A stretch of 64,000 nucleotides of DNA from Thozetella sp. PMI_491 (Eukaryota; Ascomycota; Sordariomycetes; Chaetosphaeriales; Chaetosphaeriaceae), in assembly GCA_021432635.1 (NCBI GenBank), contig MU270054.1, positions 336,055 through 400,054 of the forward strand, read 5' to 3'. The notes beneath the pieces were generated by a model. It was not told the DNA's origin. It did not search any database and was given only the letters and a program-made list of their open reading frames with translations. A program made the position numbers and the translations under genes. Shown here piece after piece: positions 21,046 through 33,514 of the stretch; position 1 is the first letter of the stretch; each line of letters starts with the position of its first letter.

Positions 21046-24000
21046 TCAACCATTAACAAGCTTTGCAAACTTGCCATTTTGGGTAAGCAATTCTTGAGGC
21101 TTCCCAAACTCCACAACCTTCCCTTCTTCCATTACGGCGACCACATCCGAGCCGCGTATGGTGTCCATGCGATGAGCGACAGTAACAGTCGTGCACTCGG
21201 AGCATTCTTCACCCAAGACGCGCTGGATCGTCCTGTCCGTTTCCGGGTCCACGTTGCTCGTCGGCTCGTCCAGGACCAGAATCTTCTGTCCGCCCTGTCG
21301 GACACGGAGAAGTGCACGGGCCAGCGCCAACAGTTGCTGTTGGCCAACTGAGAGGTCGGCATCTGTTAGTTCTGCGTCCAGGCCACCTTCGCGTTCCTCA
21401 AGAACGCCAGTCCAGAGGCCGACGCGAGTCAACACATCGATAATTGCCCCATCAGTAGCAATGGCTAGTGGATCTACGTTGAGCCGCACGCTGGCGGCAA
21501 GGATGAGCGGGTCCTGTGGTAGAGTGATGATGCGGGATCGGATTGTATCGCGGGGGATGATGGACAGGTCCAGGCCGTCCACAAAAATTGAGCCTTGGTC
21601 GATTTCTAGGACACGAAGCAACGTTCCCACTAGTGAGCTTTTCCCGCTATTCATAATTGTTAGCCGCGTCAGATGAAACGACCTAATTAGCGCCGTTCAC
21701 ATACCTTCCGGTGCGACCACAAACGCCGAACTTTTGGCCGGGAGCAATTATGAAGCTAAGCTCACGGAGAGCAACAGTTTCCGGGCTATGGTCCGGTTAG
21801 CTTCGAGAGGCTCTCGAGGTTGAGCTAGGAGGGTCGCACTTGTGGGATGCAGTTACACCTCGAAACTCTATCTCGCCCTTCTCTGGCCACGCTGTCGGTG
21901 GCTTATAGGTCTCGTCCTCTTTGTCTTCTGGACGTACATCCCTCTCGAGATTCTTGATCCTAGCAACGGATCCGAGGGCTATTTCGAGGTCTGTCCAGCC
22001 TGTTACAACTGCTTGGAGCAGGACGTCCAATCCTGAGGTGCATTTGTGTCAGTAATTCCACCAAAGATACAGATAGAGGAAGTGGACGTAGGCAGGCACA
22101 TACCCATTACTGAGGTAAGAGAAACACCAACAAATCCGGGGTCGGTCGTCTGTCGCAAAGACAGGGATAGGCCGACTAGAATGATGGTCTGCGAGCTCAC
22201 CATCAAGCTAAGAACGAGGACTAACCATTTTTGGCAAGTCAGCAGAAGATAGTATGGACGCTGAGACACGTCCAGACGGCTGTGGTTCTCTAGCTGATTA
22301 GCTTGTTGCCAGCCGAATGCCCGAATGGTCGTGATGCCGGTTAGTGTTTCAAGCCAATGCGAGTACAGAGGGCTTTTAGCCTCCAGGTCAAGGTATCGCA
22401 TTTGCCTGGATGTCCTCAGGTATATGTGCTGTAGGGCGTATACAGCGAGCAGAAGCAAGGGTGTTGTGAGTGACAAGTAAGGAGATGCTGTGATGATCAC
22501 ACCCAACTGTGCTATAGAGCGGAGAGAAGCTATCATTCACGGCAAAAGTTAGGGCACTAAATGGCGAAAATTGGGATGCAAGAGATCTGACTTACTAGAT
22601 ACGAAAATAGCTGCGCTGACAGCCAAGGTCCCTTCAATCAACCCCATGTCTTGGCTGAACATATTAAGAATCTCTCCGGTGGGTGTTGAAGAGAAGAAGG
22701 ATTGGGGTGCTCTGGTGCGAGGTTAGCAGTTAGCAGGTAATTTGGCGAGGAAGCTGAAATATTCGTAGCTTTTACCTCATTACTGTCTTTAAGAGTGTGT
22801 AATGCATCTCATTGGAGCTGGATGGCGAGATGAGAACAAGGAAGCTCCTATTTACTGTTAGTAGCCGAATCAGTTGGGAACGAGACTTCAGAGTATCATC
22901 CTACCATATGAATACGCCAATAGCGACGCAATTCAGGAAAGGAATGGTCACATATACGCTGAGATACAGCGATAGCTGGCCACCTCCAGCATCAGACCAC
23001 CACTTGAGCCAAATTCCTAGCCAAAGGTGTTAAAATCAACAATTTTTAAGGTCTGTTAGGCCTTAGATGAGGACTTACTCAGGAAGTTATCGAAGAAAAC
23101 TTGCGCTAGGACCGCGATAAGGAGCACGGAAGCCTTTGGCCACCCAATGTACCGGAAATAGTACTTGTAGACGCCAAAGTCCCCGGTCTGCCGCGTTAAA
23201 TCCTTGATCTTGGTAGAATTGGAATCTTGTGGCGACTCGTTGTTAAATCGTTTGCCAGCTTCGGTTTCCTCCTCATCCTGCTGGAGCGTGGGCAGGACGC
23301 GATCGATCACTCCAGTGATGGCCGCTTCATTATAGGTGCCGTTATAGTCTAGCTTCCCCTGAGACAGCACGAGTATCTTGTCGGCAAACGGAAGGCATTC
23401 GGCTAGGCCCAATTAGCAGGAGTTCGCCCAGGCATGGGCAATAACTGCAAGGACAATACTCACTAGCGTGTGTAACAAGCACCACTGTCGAGCCGAGCTT
23501 TCGAAACAGGCCGCCGTCGCTAAAGAGAGACTCAACAACCGATTTCTTAGTCTTGGTATCCAGCGCACTGAGCATATCATCGAGTACAGCGATTCTTGGC
23601 CGACCATACAGGGCTCGGGCTAGTGCTACGCGATGCTTCTGTCCTCCACTCAGGGTCATACCGGCGCTCCCAATTTTAGTGCCGTCCCCATCCGGAAACA
23701 AGGAGAGGTCGTGAGACAGCGCGCAGGCCTGAAGGCATGTCATGTACCACTCCTCGTCGAACTCGCGGTTCACTCCGCAGATGGCATGCCGAATCGTGGT
23801 GTTGGGAAGCCAAGGTGTTTGGGCGCAGTATGCTATACGATCGTCTGACAGACCAACAGTGCCTTTCTCGAACGAAACTTCACCCAGGAGAGCTTTCAGA
23901 AGGGTCGACTTTCCAGCTGCCACTGGCCCAAGGATGACGGTGAATGAGCCTTGGGGAAGCTGGAAACTTATATCGTGGAGGACCGTCTCTGCTGCCTTGC

Positions 24001-25953
24001 CGGGGCGAACATCTAGACTTGAAACGGAAACGGCGATCTCTATACTTGTGGGGTTTCCGTTCGGTTGGGTCTCTTCCGGCGCGACAGAGCCATTGCTTGT
24101 CACATGTTTCGAGACATTTGAACCAGTGGAAATGGATTCTCGAGAAATATCAGCACGTTGATCTTGTCGTGATGGCGCAATAAGAAACTCTTGGATTCTG
24201 TCAAAGGAGCCAAGACTGGCGACAGTCAATGGGATGGCGACCATGAGATCAACTGCAGGCAGTGTCACCAGCCGCATAAGGGCGAGGCTAGTGAACGCCT
24301 GGGCTGTGTCGATGGCCGAGAAGTTTCCTTGGAGGGCCGCGTGGATAGCGTAAACAGCAAAGGTGAAAGCCGGCGTGGCTGCCGGTGTAAAATTGCTCCA
24401 CACATTCTGCCAAACCATATCCCACCGGAATGAGGCCATGGCATCGGTCTCGCGCACTCTGAGATCTTGCAGCGTATCCATTATCAGCATTCCGAGACCG
24501 GATATCTTGACACTCCGCATTGCGCCAAGGACAGATCCTGTGACGCCAACGCGCTTCTGTATAGCCGCGTTCCATTTTTTTATGTGATCACCGATATGGA
24601 TTGCGAGTCCTGCACTCATGATGGTTGAGACTGTGCCGAAGTTATTTGTAAGAGCAAGAAATCGGAGAAGAGGCGAAGGGGAAGGAGCGGGAACATACAA
24701 AAGACAATAAGAATGGGTATAATGCAGACCCAACCGATCTTGCGCGAAAGCAAGTACACTCCTACCGCAAGCTCGAGAGCGCGAGCCCACACGTTGTGGA
24801 GGTAGCTAAGAGAGCTAACTATCAGATCAACATCCGATGTCATCAAAGTTACCGCAGCCGAGTCATCGTAGACGCCATCCTGTATGCGCAACGCACGGCT
24901 GTAGATGAGCCCGACGATGGCACCCCGAGTCTTGACCTCGACACGATTCATGGCCTGGTTGTAGTGAAGTGTTGCGACAGCCAGGCCGACGTAGATGATA
25001 GCGGTAGCGGCGATCAATGCTTGTCCCTTCGCGTATGTATTCTTCTCCTCCGGCAGGACGAGGAGGCTCAAAATGTTCTCGATCAGGAACGGCTGCGCAA
25101 ATGTGAAGGCAACAACAAATAGTCGAGGGAAAGCTGATTTTACCATCGGCCACCACAACGCTCGACCGACAGCCACGACAAGCTCGAGCTTCCTCTCGGG
25201 AGTCTGTCGCTTGTCCCATTCCACCTGCAGCTGGCGACCTAGGAGTTCCGAAGAAAGGCCTGGGTCAAGATCGTAAAGGTCGTCAATGGATATCGGTGGA
25301 GGGCGCGATCCCCTCCAGATGAGGCTATTGATCCACCATAGAAAGCTATGTCCAATAATACCAGTTGTAGATTCAGGTGGGAGCTGACTATAGGCCGATT
25401 TCAGGTATTTTCGCTTCTGCTGGGCTTCGAGAACTAAAAGAACGGCCTTGATGGCAAAGGTAATGGAGAATGCTGTGCCGAGCCTGCCTGCTTCTCGGCG
25501 GAGTAACCAGAGCGTCCTGAGCTGGGGTATATCTAGGAGGAGCGTGAGAACTAGGTATACACACAATAAGGTCGACGGCCGGACGGATCGCGCATCTTCT
25601 AGCCAAGATAGGAGAAGGAACTGTAGGGCGACAGCCACGTGAACAGCTGCGAGAGCAACTGACAGCTGAGTTCCTGTATCTTCTGTGTTATGAGTAGAAA
25701 GGAAGAGCACAACTAGTTGCCAGGCTAGAAACGCGGAAGCGGCTAACGCCTTGGTAGTGCGAAGGGGGTTCGGACGCGTCGTTTCATTTGAGCGTATCAA
25801 ATAAATCAGTCTTGGAATTGCAAGTAACAGGAAGATTGCTGCTGGGAGAAGCGAGAAGATGCTTTGCTCGAAAAGAAGTGTAAAGTCAAAGCCCTCTCTG
25901 CAATTGGGTCCAACGATTGGACCAAACACATCGTCGTCTGCGGGTGTACACAT
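21046..25953 (-). CDS. ABCC-type (MRP-like) full ABC transporter
   Basis: Ten exons: 25953-24699, 24630-23464, 23402-23079, 23016-22905, 22847-22776, 22711-22596, 22529-22104, 22032-21840, 21785-21705, 21646-21046. All nine introns are phase-consistent; 1448 aa, the usual size. An N-terminal membrane domain TMD0 precedes TMD1. NBD1 has Walker A GPVAAGKST, signature LSGGQ and IAVLDD. After TMD2, NBD2 has GRTGSGKSS, signature LSVGQ and ILVLDEP. The degenerate first catalytic site is typical of fungal ABCC pumps. It should export amphipathic compounds or conjugates from the plasma membrane or into the vacuole. The in-frame TAA near 21799 lies in a 54-nt intron with a perfect CTAAC branch point. 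The start is the ATG opening MCTPADD; an upstream in-frame GTG was rejected. A Zn(II)2Cys6 gene lies 390 bp upstream on the same strand. Confidence 0.9.
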
Positions 25954-26343
25954 GGCTGGAAATTGGTCGATACGCTGCCCGGACGGTCCAGCGTAGCGAC
26001 TAGTGTACGAAGCCACAACTTGTTGGACCCGTTGCCAGCACGCCTACTCCATTTAATGATGAGCGGTCTTCGCTAGCCGTAACTGTGTTCAATGCGTAGA
26101 GATATGACTCTTCTGGTTCCGAGGCACCCCGCATTTTACGGAGTTCGGCGTTGGAACCTTCGAGAACATTCTGTCCCGTTTAGGCACTTGAATCACTAGC
26201 GAAATCATAAAAATGCACCAAAGGGGCAGCCGCTTCAGCCTTGTCCATGTAGGCAATCGTTTCTGCCTGGGTAGGTGCCCAGGGCTGCGCTGCGGTGGTT
26301 TGGACGATGACGAGACTTGAAAGATACAGGCCAGATACATTAG
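25954..26343. other. Intergenic gap upstream of the ABC transporter
   Basis: 390 bp between the stop of the Zn(II)2Cys6 gene and the ABC start, presumably the ABC promoter. No clear motif was seen. Confidence 0.5.
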
Positions 26344-28294
26344 TTACAGGAACGTTGCCAAGCTATTCCCTTTCAGCTTAATTAACCTTAAAACTTCATC
26401 CGCCCACAAAGCCTCGCGGGTCCAATCAGCCCCGAAAGCAAGAAAGACTCTCCGGACGCAGACTAATACAGGCATGAGAAGCGCACGGCCGTACCCTCCG
26501 ACGCTGTCTTGCAGGAAGTATTCCGCGGCTTGGCAGATCTTGCGTGCTATATTCTCCGGCTCTGATCGATGCTCGAGCGGTGGTAGTTTGTCCAACCTGA
26601 AGTGTAACAGGCAGGGTAGGTTCTGTCGGTCTGCGTTTTGAGCCCCTGCAGCTGAAGGTGGAGACGGCCTGGTCTCCATCCCCTGGTTCGACTTTGGCTG
26701 CTTGTTAGTACGTGTATCGACTTTCTCGCAAGAGCACCGAACTTTGGTGCTCTTTCCATCCTCGCCACGCACGGTGGCTACAAGCTCGGCGAGTTCGTGG
26801 TATGCTTTGCACATGTAGCTATGCAGAAGCATTTGCGCGACCCAGTACACCATCATTGTTTGCCCCACAACAAACGCCGTGAACTGGAATCTGACTGGAA
26901 AGGGCTTCCCTTCTTTTTCGTTATCGACGGCGCAGTTCAAGGTGGACAGCTCCGGTCGATAAAGCGGCCCGCTAGTAGAGGATTCGATGCGCTGGAATAG
27001 GATAGATAGTTCGCGATCGGCGCGCCAGGCAATATCCACCGTGGTGAGGAGTTGGCATAGCTTGACCGATGGGTTCGGCTCGTAATCGCTCATGAAGGCT
27101 AATGCCCCAAGGTCGGGTAACTCCAGAAGCACACTTATGACGTCGTCGTAATTATCTCTGCTTGTCTTGGTAAAGGGATGGGAATGCCACTCCGGGTAGG
27201 ACAAAAAGGTTCGGGTGTTCCGTTGAAGACCTAGGAATCCCTAAGCGTGGTAGTTAGAGGCTACGATGTCAAGCAGGACGGACGAGACGATAGAACGGAG
27301 TTTAGTGTGTTAGGAAAGGCGCGGAGTCTAACGGCGACTACTTACAGCATGCAGCCTTAGCGAGCAAAATACCGCATGTGCGATGCCTGACTCATGGGCA
27401 TCTGCACCCCGGGACTGCAGCAGCTCCAATGCTCCCTCGATGTGGGCTAGATAGCCTCGAATCCCCTTTCCTGGGCACTCCCACATCTCGTAGAGCGTCA
27501 GAGACATGCAGGCGGCAAGCGTTTGCTCGTGATGTCTGGTGGCTGGGTCAAGGACCGCCACTCGCACCTCCTGTAGAGCTTGCGTGTACAGGGTGAGGCT
27601 CTGGGCAGCGAGATCAGAGTGGCCATCAGCGGTCCCTAGGCGGGCGGAGCATACCGCCAACAGGGCGGTTTCTAAAGTAGGGGAGATGTCTGGAAGATCT
27701 GGAAGATGCAGAAGAAAATTCCGATTCTTAATGGAGTCTCGGTGTGGGAACTCGAGCTCTTCGTTGGGCAGATGCATCCTGAGGAAGAAGCCAAGGAGCT
27801 GGTCCCGATTGGCATGCCGGGCAGTCGTTCGATAGTCCAAGGGGCTTGGCAAGCCGCTAGCGGGCTCTGGGCCTCGCTCAATCGGGCGGCGTGCCTGGGC
27901 TGCTTGGCTCGGCCCGCTGCTGGTACTGCTGCTGCGGGAAGCAGGAGCGCCTCTATCGACTAAGCGCCACCGTGAGATGAAGACTGGCGCGGAGTCGGGA
28001 TCATCCCCGGAAATTGACACTATTTCGGAAGTACCCAATCTGGAAGCCGCCATATCCTTGGAGAGGACAAACGCGCGCCTTACCTGATACCCGGCACACA
28101 TGCGGCCAGACTTGATACAGTTGGCGCACTTTGGCTTCTCCCCGCCACACTACGTATTGGTTATTAATTGCTCTACTGGGTCAATGATTAGGTAGTTTAG
28201 TGATTAAAAAAAAAAAAAAAAGGACTGCACGCACTTTGATGTGCCTCTGCCGACATGTGTGGCAGGCGTTGGACCTTCCTGGGACGCCAACCAT
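26344..28294 (-). CDS. Zn(II)2Cys6 transcription factor
   Basis: Exons 28294-28235, 28149-27346 and 27240-26344; 586 aa. The binuclear cluster is C11-x2-C14-x6-C21-x6-C28-x2-C31-x6-C38, split by an 85-nt intron placed just before C21, a common position in this family. The next block, GYQVRRAFVL, is the usual linker start of fungal regulators of this subgroup. The remainder is a helical fungal-specific domain (DUF3468-like) with a low-complexity insert near residues 470-505. The intron carries a 16-nt homopolymer on the + strand at 28206-28221. It lies directly upstream of the ABCC pump on the same strand and is a plausible regulator of it. Whether the insert hides another intron is not certain. 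Confidence 0.83.
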
Positions 28295-29255
28295 GTTGCA
28301 GATCACCGGCCAAGTCGTATAGACACTAGACACCCGTGTTTGTCGCCGATCGTCGGGTGACTACCTATGCTTAGGCCGAGTGACGAATCTACGTAGTAGG
28401 TATTTCGTGGGCTTGGCGATTAGTGGGATGGGTGTTTTGATCCCCGAGTTGGGAAGTAGTCGAGGGAGAGACGGCCGTCGTCCATAATTAGCGGGTGGTT
28501 CGTGGCTCGTCGATTGAGACCAATTTCGGACAGCGTCAGCCCAAGCTGCAGTCTTCGTCCTCCTCGGCGCGTTTCTTCATAAAATGTGGGGCTATCCAAA
28601 ACCGCTAATCCCAATTCGGTCCCTATCCGCGAAGGAGCTGGGAGAGGCTGGCAGGGGTGGCCATCGGAGCGTTGGGCCTTCAGCCTTACATCTCGCCTCC
28701 AAAATAGGGGAGCTGACCTACATGAAGTGGCGGCCATCTATGCCTTTCTTGGCGGGACGCAGTTCTGATGGTTGCGACGACCGACCAATTAAGCTGGGAG
28801 CTGGCGGAGAACATGTGAATTTCGGGGTCTCCTACACGGAGTGTGGCGCTACCCTGCACTTCGCAACGGTGCGCCTCCATGTCGCACAGACATATGAAGC
28901 GATATAATTTGGTCAAAACGGTTTTCAGGCTGGCTGAGCTGCGCATGGTTTACATCGGAAGCTGAGGCGGCAGTGGTGAGCTTAAGAAACTGGAGCGCTG
29001 CCCATTTTAGCAGCAATCCGCGGGGTATGCACAATCAACCGTGGACAAATTAGCAGCCCAAAGGCTTGTCAGTCGAGGGAGCGACAAGGACCTTAACCAA
29101 GCAGAAGACAGATGTAGTTATCTGTGTGGCTTTCGCGAACTTTATATAAGATACCAAATCTCCATGTCTCTCTGATTTTGACGTGCGCCTGCATCACTTC
29201 AGTTCACATAACCTCTCTTAGTCTATTCAGCATCATAATTCCACGTTCGAACACT
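28295..29255. other. Gene-free region before the DUF7702-like gene
   Basis: Divergent promoter space between the Zn(II)2Cys6 gene and the next + strand gene. Frames here are short and lack motifs. A TATA box at 29143-29149 belongs to the downstream gene. Confidence 0.5.
29143..29149 (+). promoter_or_regulatory. TATA box of the DUF7702-like gene
   Basis: TATATAA, 107 bp upstream of the ATG at 29256. Confidence 0.5.
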
Positions 29256-30254
29256 ATGGTAACCGATCATGAGGCTGTGGCCATCGCGGAGACGGTCCTT
29301 TATGTGCCGATCCTTCCCGTGGCCATGTATGTAATTCGCCGAAACTGGAACACTGGCCGGCCGCGTATGGCCTGGACTCCCTTGGCGGGATTTTCTAGCA
29401 GTGAGTTATTGGTACCGGCGTACATATGCTTCTCAGAGACTAACCAGTCTGCATCCTTCAGTTCGGATCGCGGGAGGTGTCGTTGTTATCCTCCTCCAGT
29501 CCAATCCCGACAGCCTTGGTCTGATTATCGCCGCTCTTGTCCTCCTGAACGTTGGCGTGGTCCCCTTGATCATCTCGACTCTCGGCCTAATTCGTACAAT
29601 GTACGTATTATTCACAGATATTGAGCAAGTCGTAAAAGATATACGGAGGATTCTAACCCACTTTGGAATGTTTACAGCATTGCCGACAGCTTCGAGGCTC
29701 CTCCACGTCTAGCCCGACTTCTCAAGGGCCTTCGTATTGCCATTTTCATCGCCATAGCATTGCTTGCAACCGGCGGCGGACTTGGAGCGAATGACAACAC
29801 AGTGAACACTGGTCATTCTTTAACAAGAGGTGGATACATCGTGTTCGCTGCTGTCTTGGTCACTATGGTGGTTTTGTTGTTCCGGCTTGGCTTGAACCCC
29901 CCATATCCGCTAGCACCCGGAACTCGAATTGTACGTTGTTCTTCTTTAGAAGCGTCCAAAATCCTTCGGCGTATCATGCCATCGCTGCTGACGAGGACTT
30001 ATCTCTAGTATCAAATTGGGTCGGCCGCTGCAATCCCCTTCCTCGCCCTGCGCACTATCTATGGTCTGATATCGGCGTTCAACTCCGACTCCATCTTGTC
30101 CACTTGGAACCCCCTCTTCGGGTCTGCACCTGCATTCGCGCTCATGGCGCTGCTGCCGGAGTACATCACTTTGTTGATTTACTTGTATCTCGGCATTCAT
30201 CGACTCCGCCATGGTCGGCCACCCATTGTCGACAGTGAAACGACGAGTAAATAA
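29256..30254 (+). CDS. Seven-TM integral membrane protein (DUF7702-like)
   Basis: Exons 29256-29400, 29462-29600, 29678-29930 and 30009-30254; 260 aa. All three introns (61, 77 and 78 nt) keep phase. Hydrophobicity suggests seven membrane helices: VAIAETVLYVPILPVAMY, the IAGGVVVILL and LIIAALVLLNVGVVPLIIS segments, IAIFIAIALLAT, YIVFAAVLVTMVVLLF, IPFLALRTIYGLI, and LMALLPEYITLLIYLYLG. The short cytosolic tail is basic and then acidic. The pattern matches the fungal DUF7702 family, whose role is unknown. A TATA box lies about 107 bp upstream. No functional link to its neighbours can be drawn. Confidence 0.78.
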
Positions 30255-30823
30255 GACGAGATTGAGGAACCGCGCATGCAATTCTCCTGCAAGTAGTGGT
30301 CTCATACACCAAGAAGCCCATTACTAGTCCGAAATTGGTATACAAATATCTGCAGCTGTAACCCCATAGACCAGATATCTAATATGAACGAGCGTGTTCG
30401 GCGTCAACCATTTACTCATACTCCGAGGTTTTAGAAATATCATCTGAGTTTTCTTATTGCTTGGTATCGCACCCACTTCCCTATTAGCTACAAATAAACG
30501 AAAAGGTACCTCTAGGTAGTTCTCGAGTTTGGAAACAAGATTACATTAGACATTAAGAGGTCTTGCACACCCCCACCAAGCGTGACCACTCATTCATTTG
30601 CATATTCCTGGCTGTCTCTCTAATGCAGATTTTCAGTTCAAGTTGGCGAATTGGGCCATTGGATTAGTCCTCCTGGTGTGGCTGTCCTTGCGTGGAATGA
30701 GTTATTAATATCACATGCTATTTGAGGAAGATGGATGCAGTCTATTCTGGTCTATGTCTACTTCTCTATGCGTCATCTATCAAAAAGCACATTCTTTGGG
30801 AACGCCTTGCAAGGTGCCTACCT
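30255..30823. other. Convergent intergenic gap
   Basis: 570 bp of AT-rich 3' flank between the DUF7702-like gene and the peroxiredoxin gene. Nothing else was recognised. Confidence 0.5.
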
Positions 30824-31559
30824 CTACTCAACACGCACCCTCTTCACAACGCTTCCGTTAGTGCCGTTTGCACCGCCCTTAGATGCGCCAGCAAAGTATT
30901 CGAGGCTGCCCTTAGGGTCGGCCTTGATCGTCTTGTCACCCTGCATCCAACCCGCCGGGCAGACCTCTCCGTGCTCATCAGTGAACTGGAAAGCCTCAAC
31001 CAGGCGGATGGTCTCCTCAACGTTCCGGCCGACGGGTAGGTCGTTGACCGTGATCTGGCGCAGAATGCCCTTGGGGTCGATGATGAAGAGGCCGCGCAGG
31101 GCAATACCCTCTTCCTCGATAAGTACATTGTAGTCACGGGAGATCTGCTGGCTGCGGTCCGCCACGAGCGGGAGCTCGAGGTCCGAGCCCAGGCCGCCCT
31201 CCTTGCGGGGTTGAGCCTGCCACGCAAGGTGGCTGTAGTGGCTGTCAGTGGAAACAGCGAGCACCGAGGTGTTAAGAGCGCGGAAGCGCGGTAGGGCGTC
31301 GTTGAACTGGATGATCTCGGTCGGGCAAACGAAGGTGAAGTCCATAGGGTAGAAGAGGAGGATCACCCTGTCGTATGCAGGTCAGCGCAGGCCATGGCCT
31401 AGCAGGCGGCGGAGAAGAGCTCAAGAAGATAATCGAAAAGCTCATTACATACCATTGACCGAGATAATCCGAGAGCGAAATCTCCCTGAAGTCACCGCCG
31501 GCAAACACAGTCATGGCCTTGAAGGCCGGGGCAGGCCGCTGAATGAACAACTTGGACAT
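30824..31559 (-). CDS. Typical 2-Cys peroxiredoxin (thioredoxin peroxidase)
   Basis: Exons 31559-31453 and 31367-30824 with an 85-nt intron; 216 aa. The peroxidatic cysteine is C50 in FTFVCPTE and the resolving cysteine C172 in the EVCPAGW block, so this is the Tsa1/AhpC type that reduces hydroperoxides using thioredoxin. The GGLG motif and the C-terminal helix after LEYF are those linked to peroxide sensitivity in eukaryotic enzymes; the tail is Gly/Asn-rich. There is no organelle targeting signal, so it is likely cytosolic. It could be a general stress gene or a companion to the oxidases of this region. Confidence 0.92.
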
Positions 31560-32125
31560 TTTTGGATAGCTTGGAGAAGGATAGTTCGGTTATCGAGTCG
31601 GACTTCGCAGTAGAAAGAAGAATCCGAAAAAAATCCAGAGCAGGATTGTTCGCCCTTATCAGCGCGTCCCTCTCCGTGTGGACCATAGTGTCATGGCCCC
31701 TGGAGCTCGGCTCCGCAAAGTGGCGCCATTCGATTGCGATATCGGATAGTCGGGCTTCCGATGTAGATACGAAGGCGACTGCGCGAGAGACATGGTGGTC
31801 ACTAGCTACTCCATCGCTCTTCTTTCTCGGCAGGACGTGGGGGGTGTGAAAGCCATTATTGGCCCCCTGCTTGTGAAGTTGTCGTGTGAGAGGCTTTGTA
31901 GGAGCGCGGAGTCGCGTAGTCACGTGACCGTGTCAATCTTCTCTCCAAGTCTCCAATTTTGGACCGCCGCGAGGGGTACCCCACCTGTTGCCAGTTTCCG
32001 CTTTTCACAGCAGTCCCGCACGGCTCCAAGGCGCTCACGTCGAAAGTCAATCCCCGGGCTGTTCTTGAACGATATAGGCTCTTGTGCTATTCTATCCGTC
32101 TAACCCAATGGATTGTTTAGCCCAG
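31560..32125. other. Intergenic gap
   Basis: The promoter of the peroxiredoxin and the 3' flank of the aspartic protease. No motif stood out. Confidence 0.5.
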
Positions 32126-33514
32126 CTATGCCTTCGGAGTTGCGAATCCTAGCCAGATGTCATTCGAATTCCAGACCGTGTAGTACTGTTCTAGCATCGG
32201 GCCACCAATAATCCAGGTGGCTTGGCCGTTGTATGGAGGTGCAAACAGAGATGGAGTAGAGTGGGCAAACAAGCTCTGGCAAATACCCGGCCGGATCTCT
32301 CCCAGGTTGAAGTAGGCCTTCGGGATAGTCAAGTTAAGAAGTTGGTCCGGGGGCCCGATGGTGAACGTGACATCAACGGCGACACGGTCAATGGTCTCGC
32401 ATTCCGCGCCCCACGTGCCGAAGTCATCGAGGGGCTGGATCTCAGGCGAGATCTGGGAGTATAGATCCGCCGCGGTTTGGTTGTCGGGCGCCAGCATTGA
32501 AGCGGTACCCGTGTCGACGATGGCTAGGTTGTTGACGACCGGCTGCTTACCATTGGACGAATTCGTCAGGGGTAAACCGTCAAAGAAGATGGCCGGTACA
32601 TCCAGTGTCCAGGTGCGATACTTTTCGCTGGCCTCGAGATTCAAAGGGATCTGCTGGATTTCCCCTTCGTATCGAGCCGGGTCGGTGCCTCCCAGAGTCA
32701 ATTCACCCTGATTGGAAGGACCGGGGACGTAGTAAAACGAGAATATGGGCTCCGGGATCAAGTTTTCAAACCATAAGTCCCAGTACAGGCCACCTAACCC
32801 CAAACCTAGAATCCCATCCGGCTCCATGTCTTGTATAAAGTCAGGGTAGTCGTCGCAAAGCAGGAAATAAGTTGACGTTGAAGGACCTCCCAGCGTTACC
32901 GTTTCCTGATGATACTTGCACTTCGGCCCCCCGAACATGGGAAGGGCGGTGCTATCTACGCCGGTTCCGAACGTGATGTCGAATTCGCTGTTGGGGTCAC
33001 TGTTGAAACTTGTCGACTTTGATGGGTCGAACCTGGCATGCGTGCCGCACGTTGTGCAGTTCAGCGCTGGTACGAGAACCTCGGAAGACCCTGTGTCGAA
33101 AATGACGGTGCTAGTGCAGCCCAGAGAAGTCAACATTCTGCGCTCGGACAACGTTGCGGCGCGGCCCCAGGCGAGACAGAGAGCTTACAAATTCTGTGGC
33201 GGAGTGCCCAAAGAAATTGTGCCGTACCACTACAATCGCCAGGTTAACGAAACGTATAATTCTCACGTACACTAGCGCGAAGAGGGGACAGGATTTGAAA
33301 CGCTTACCTGGATAGCATCGTTGTGTTTGAAGTAGGTAGTGAGGGGAATGTTAACTGGGCTAGAATCGCGACGTACGGCTTCGGCAGCAGCAGTTGACCG
33401 GGTGTCTTTGCTATTTAGCGACCGGCTCCTTCGACCGATGGCGCCGCGCCCGACGCCGTGCGTTATGGCAACGGCAGATACCGCAAGGAAGCCAACGATA
33501 CACAGCAACCGCAT
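32126..33514 (-). CDS. Secreted pepsin-like aspartic protease
   Basis: Exons 33514-33308, 33229-33189 and 33110-32126, with two 78-nt introns; 410 aa. A signal peptide (residues 1 to about 17) and a basic propeptide precede the mature region, which begins near PLTTYFKHNDAIQWYGTI. The two catalytic motifs are FDTGSS (D88) and VDTGTA (D282), and GILGLG and WIIGGPMLEQYYTVWN mark the lobes. It should hydrolyse proteins outside the cell at acid pH. The C-terminus ends soon after the last beta strand, so there is no GPI signal. A TATA box lies at 33631-33637, about 117 bp upstream of the ATG. Confidence 0.9.

Noticed and set aside
21786-21839. In-frame TAA suggesting a broken ABC transporter
   Set aside because: The stop lies in a 54-nt intron with GTGCGA donor, CTAAC branch and TAG acceptor; splicing restores the conserved join before NBD2.
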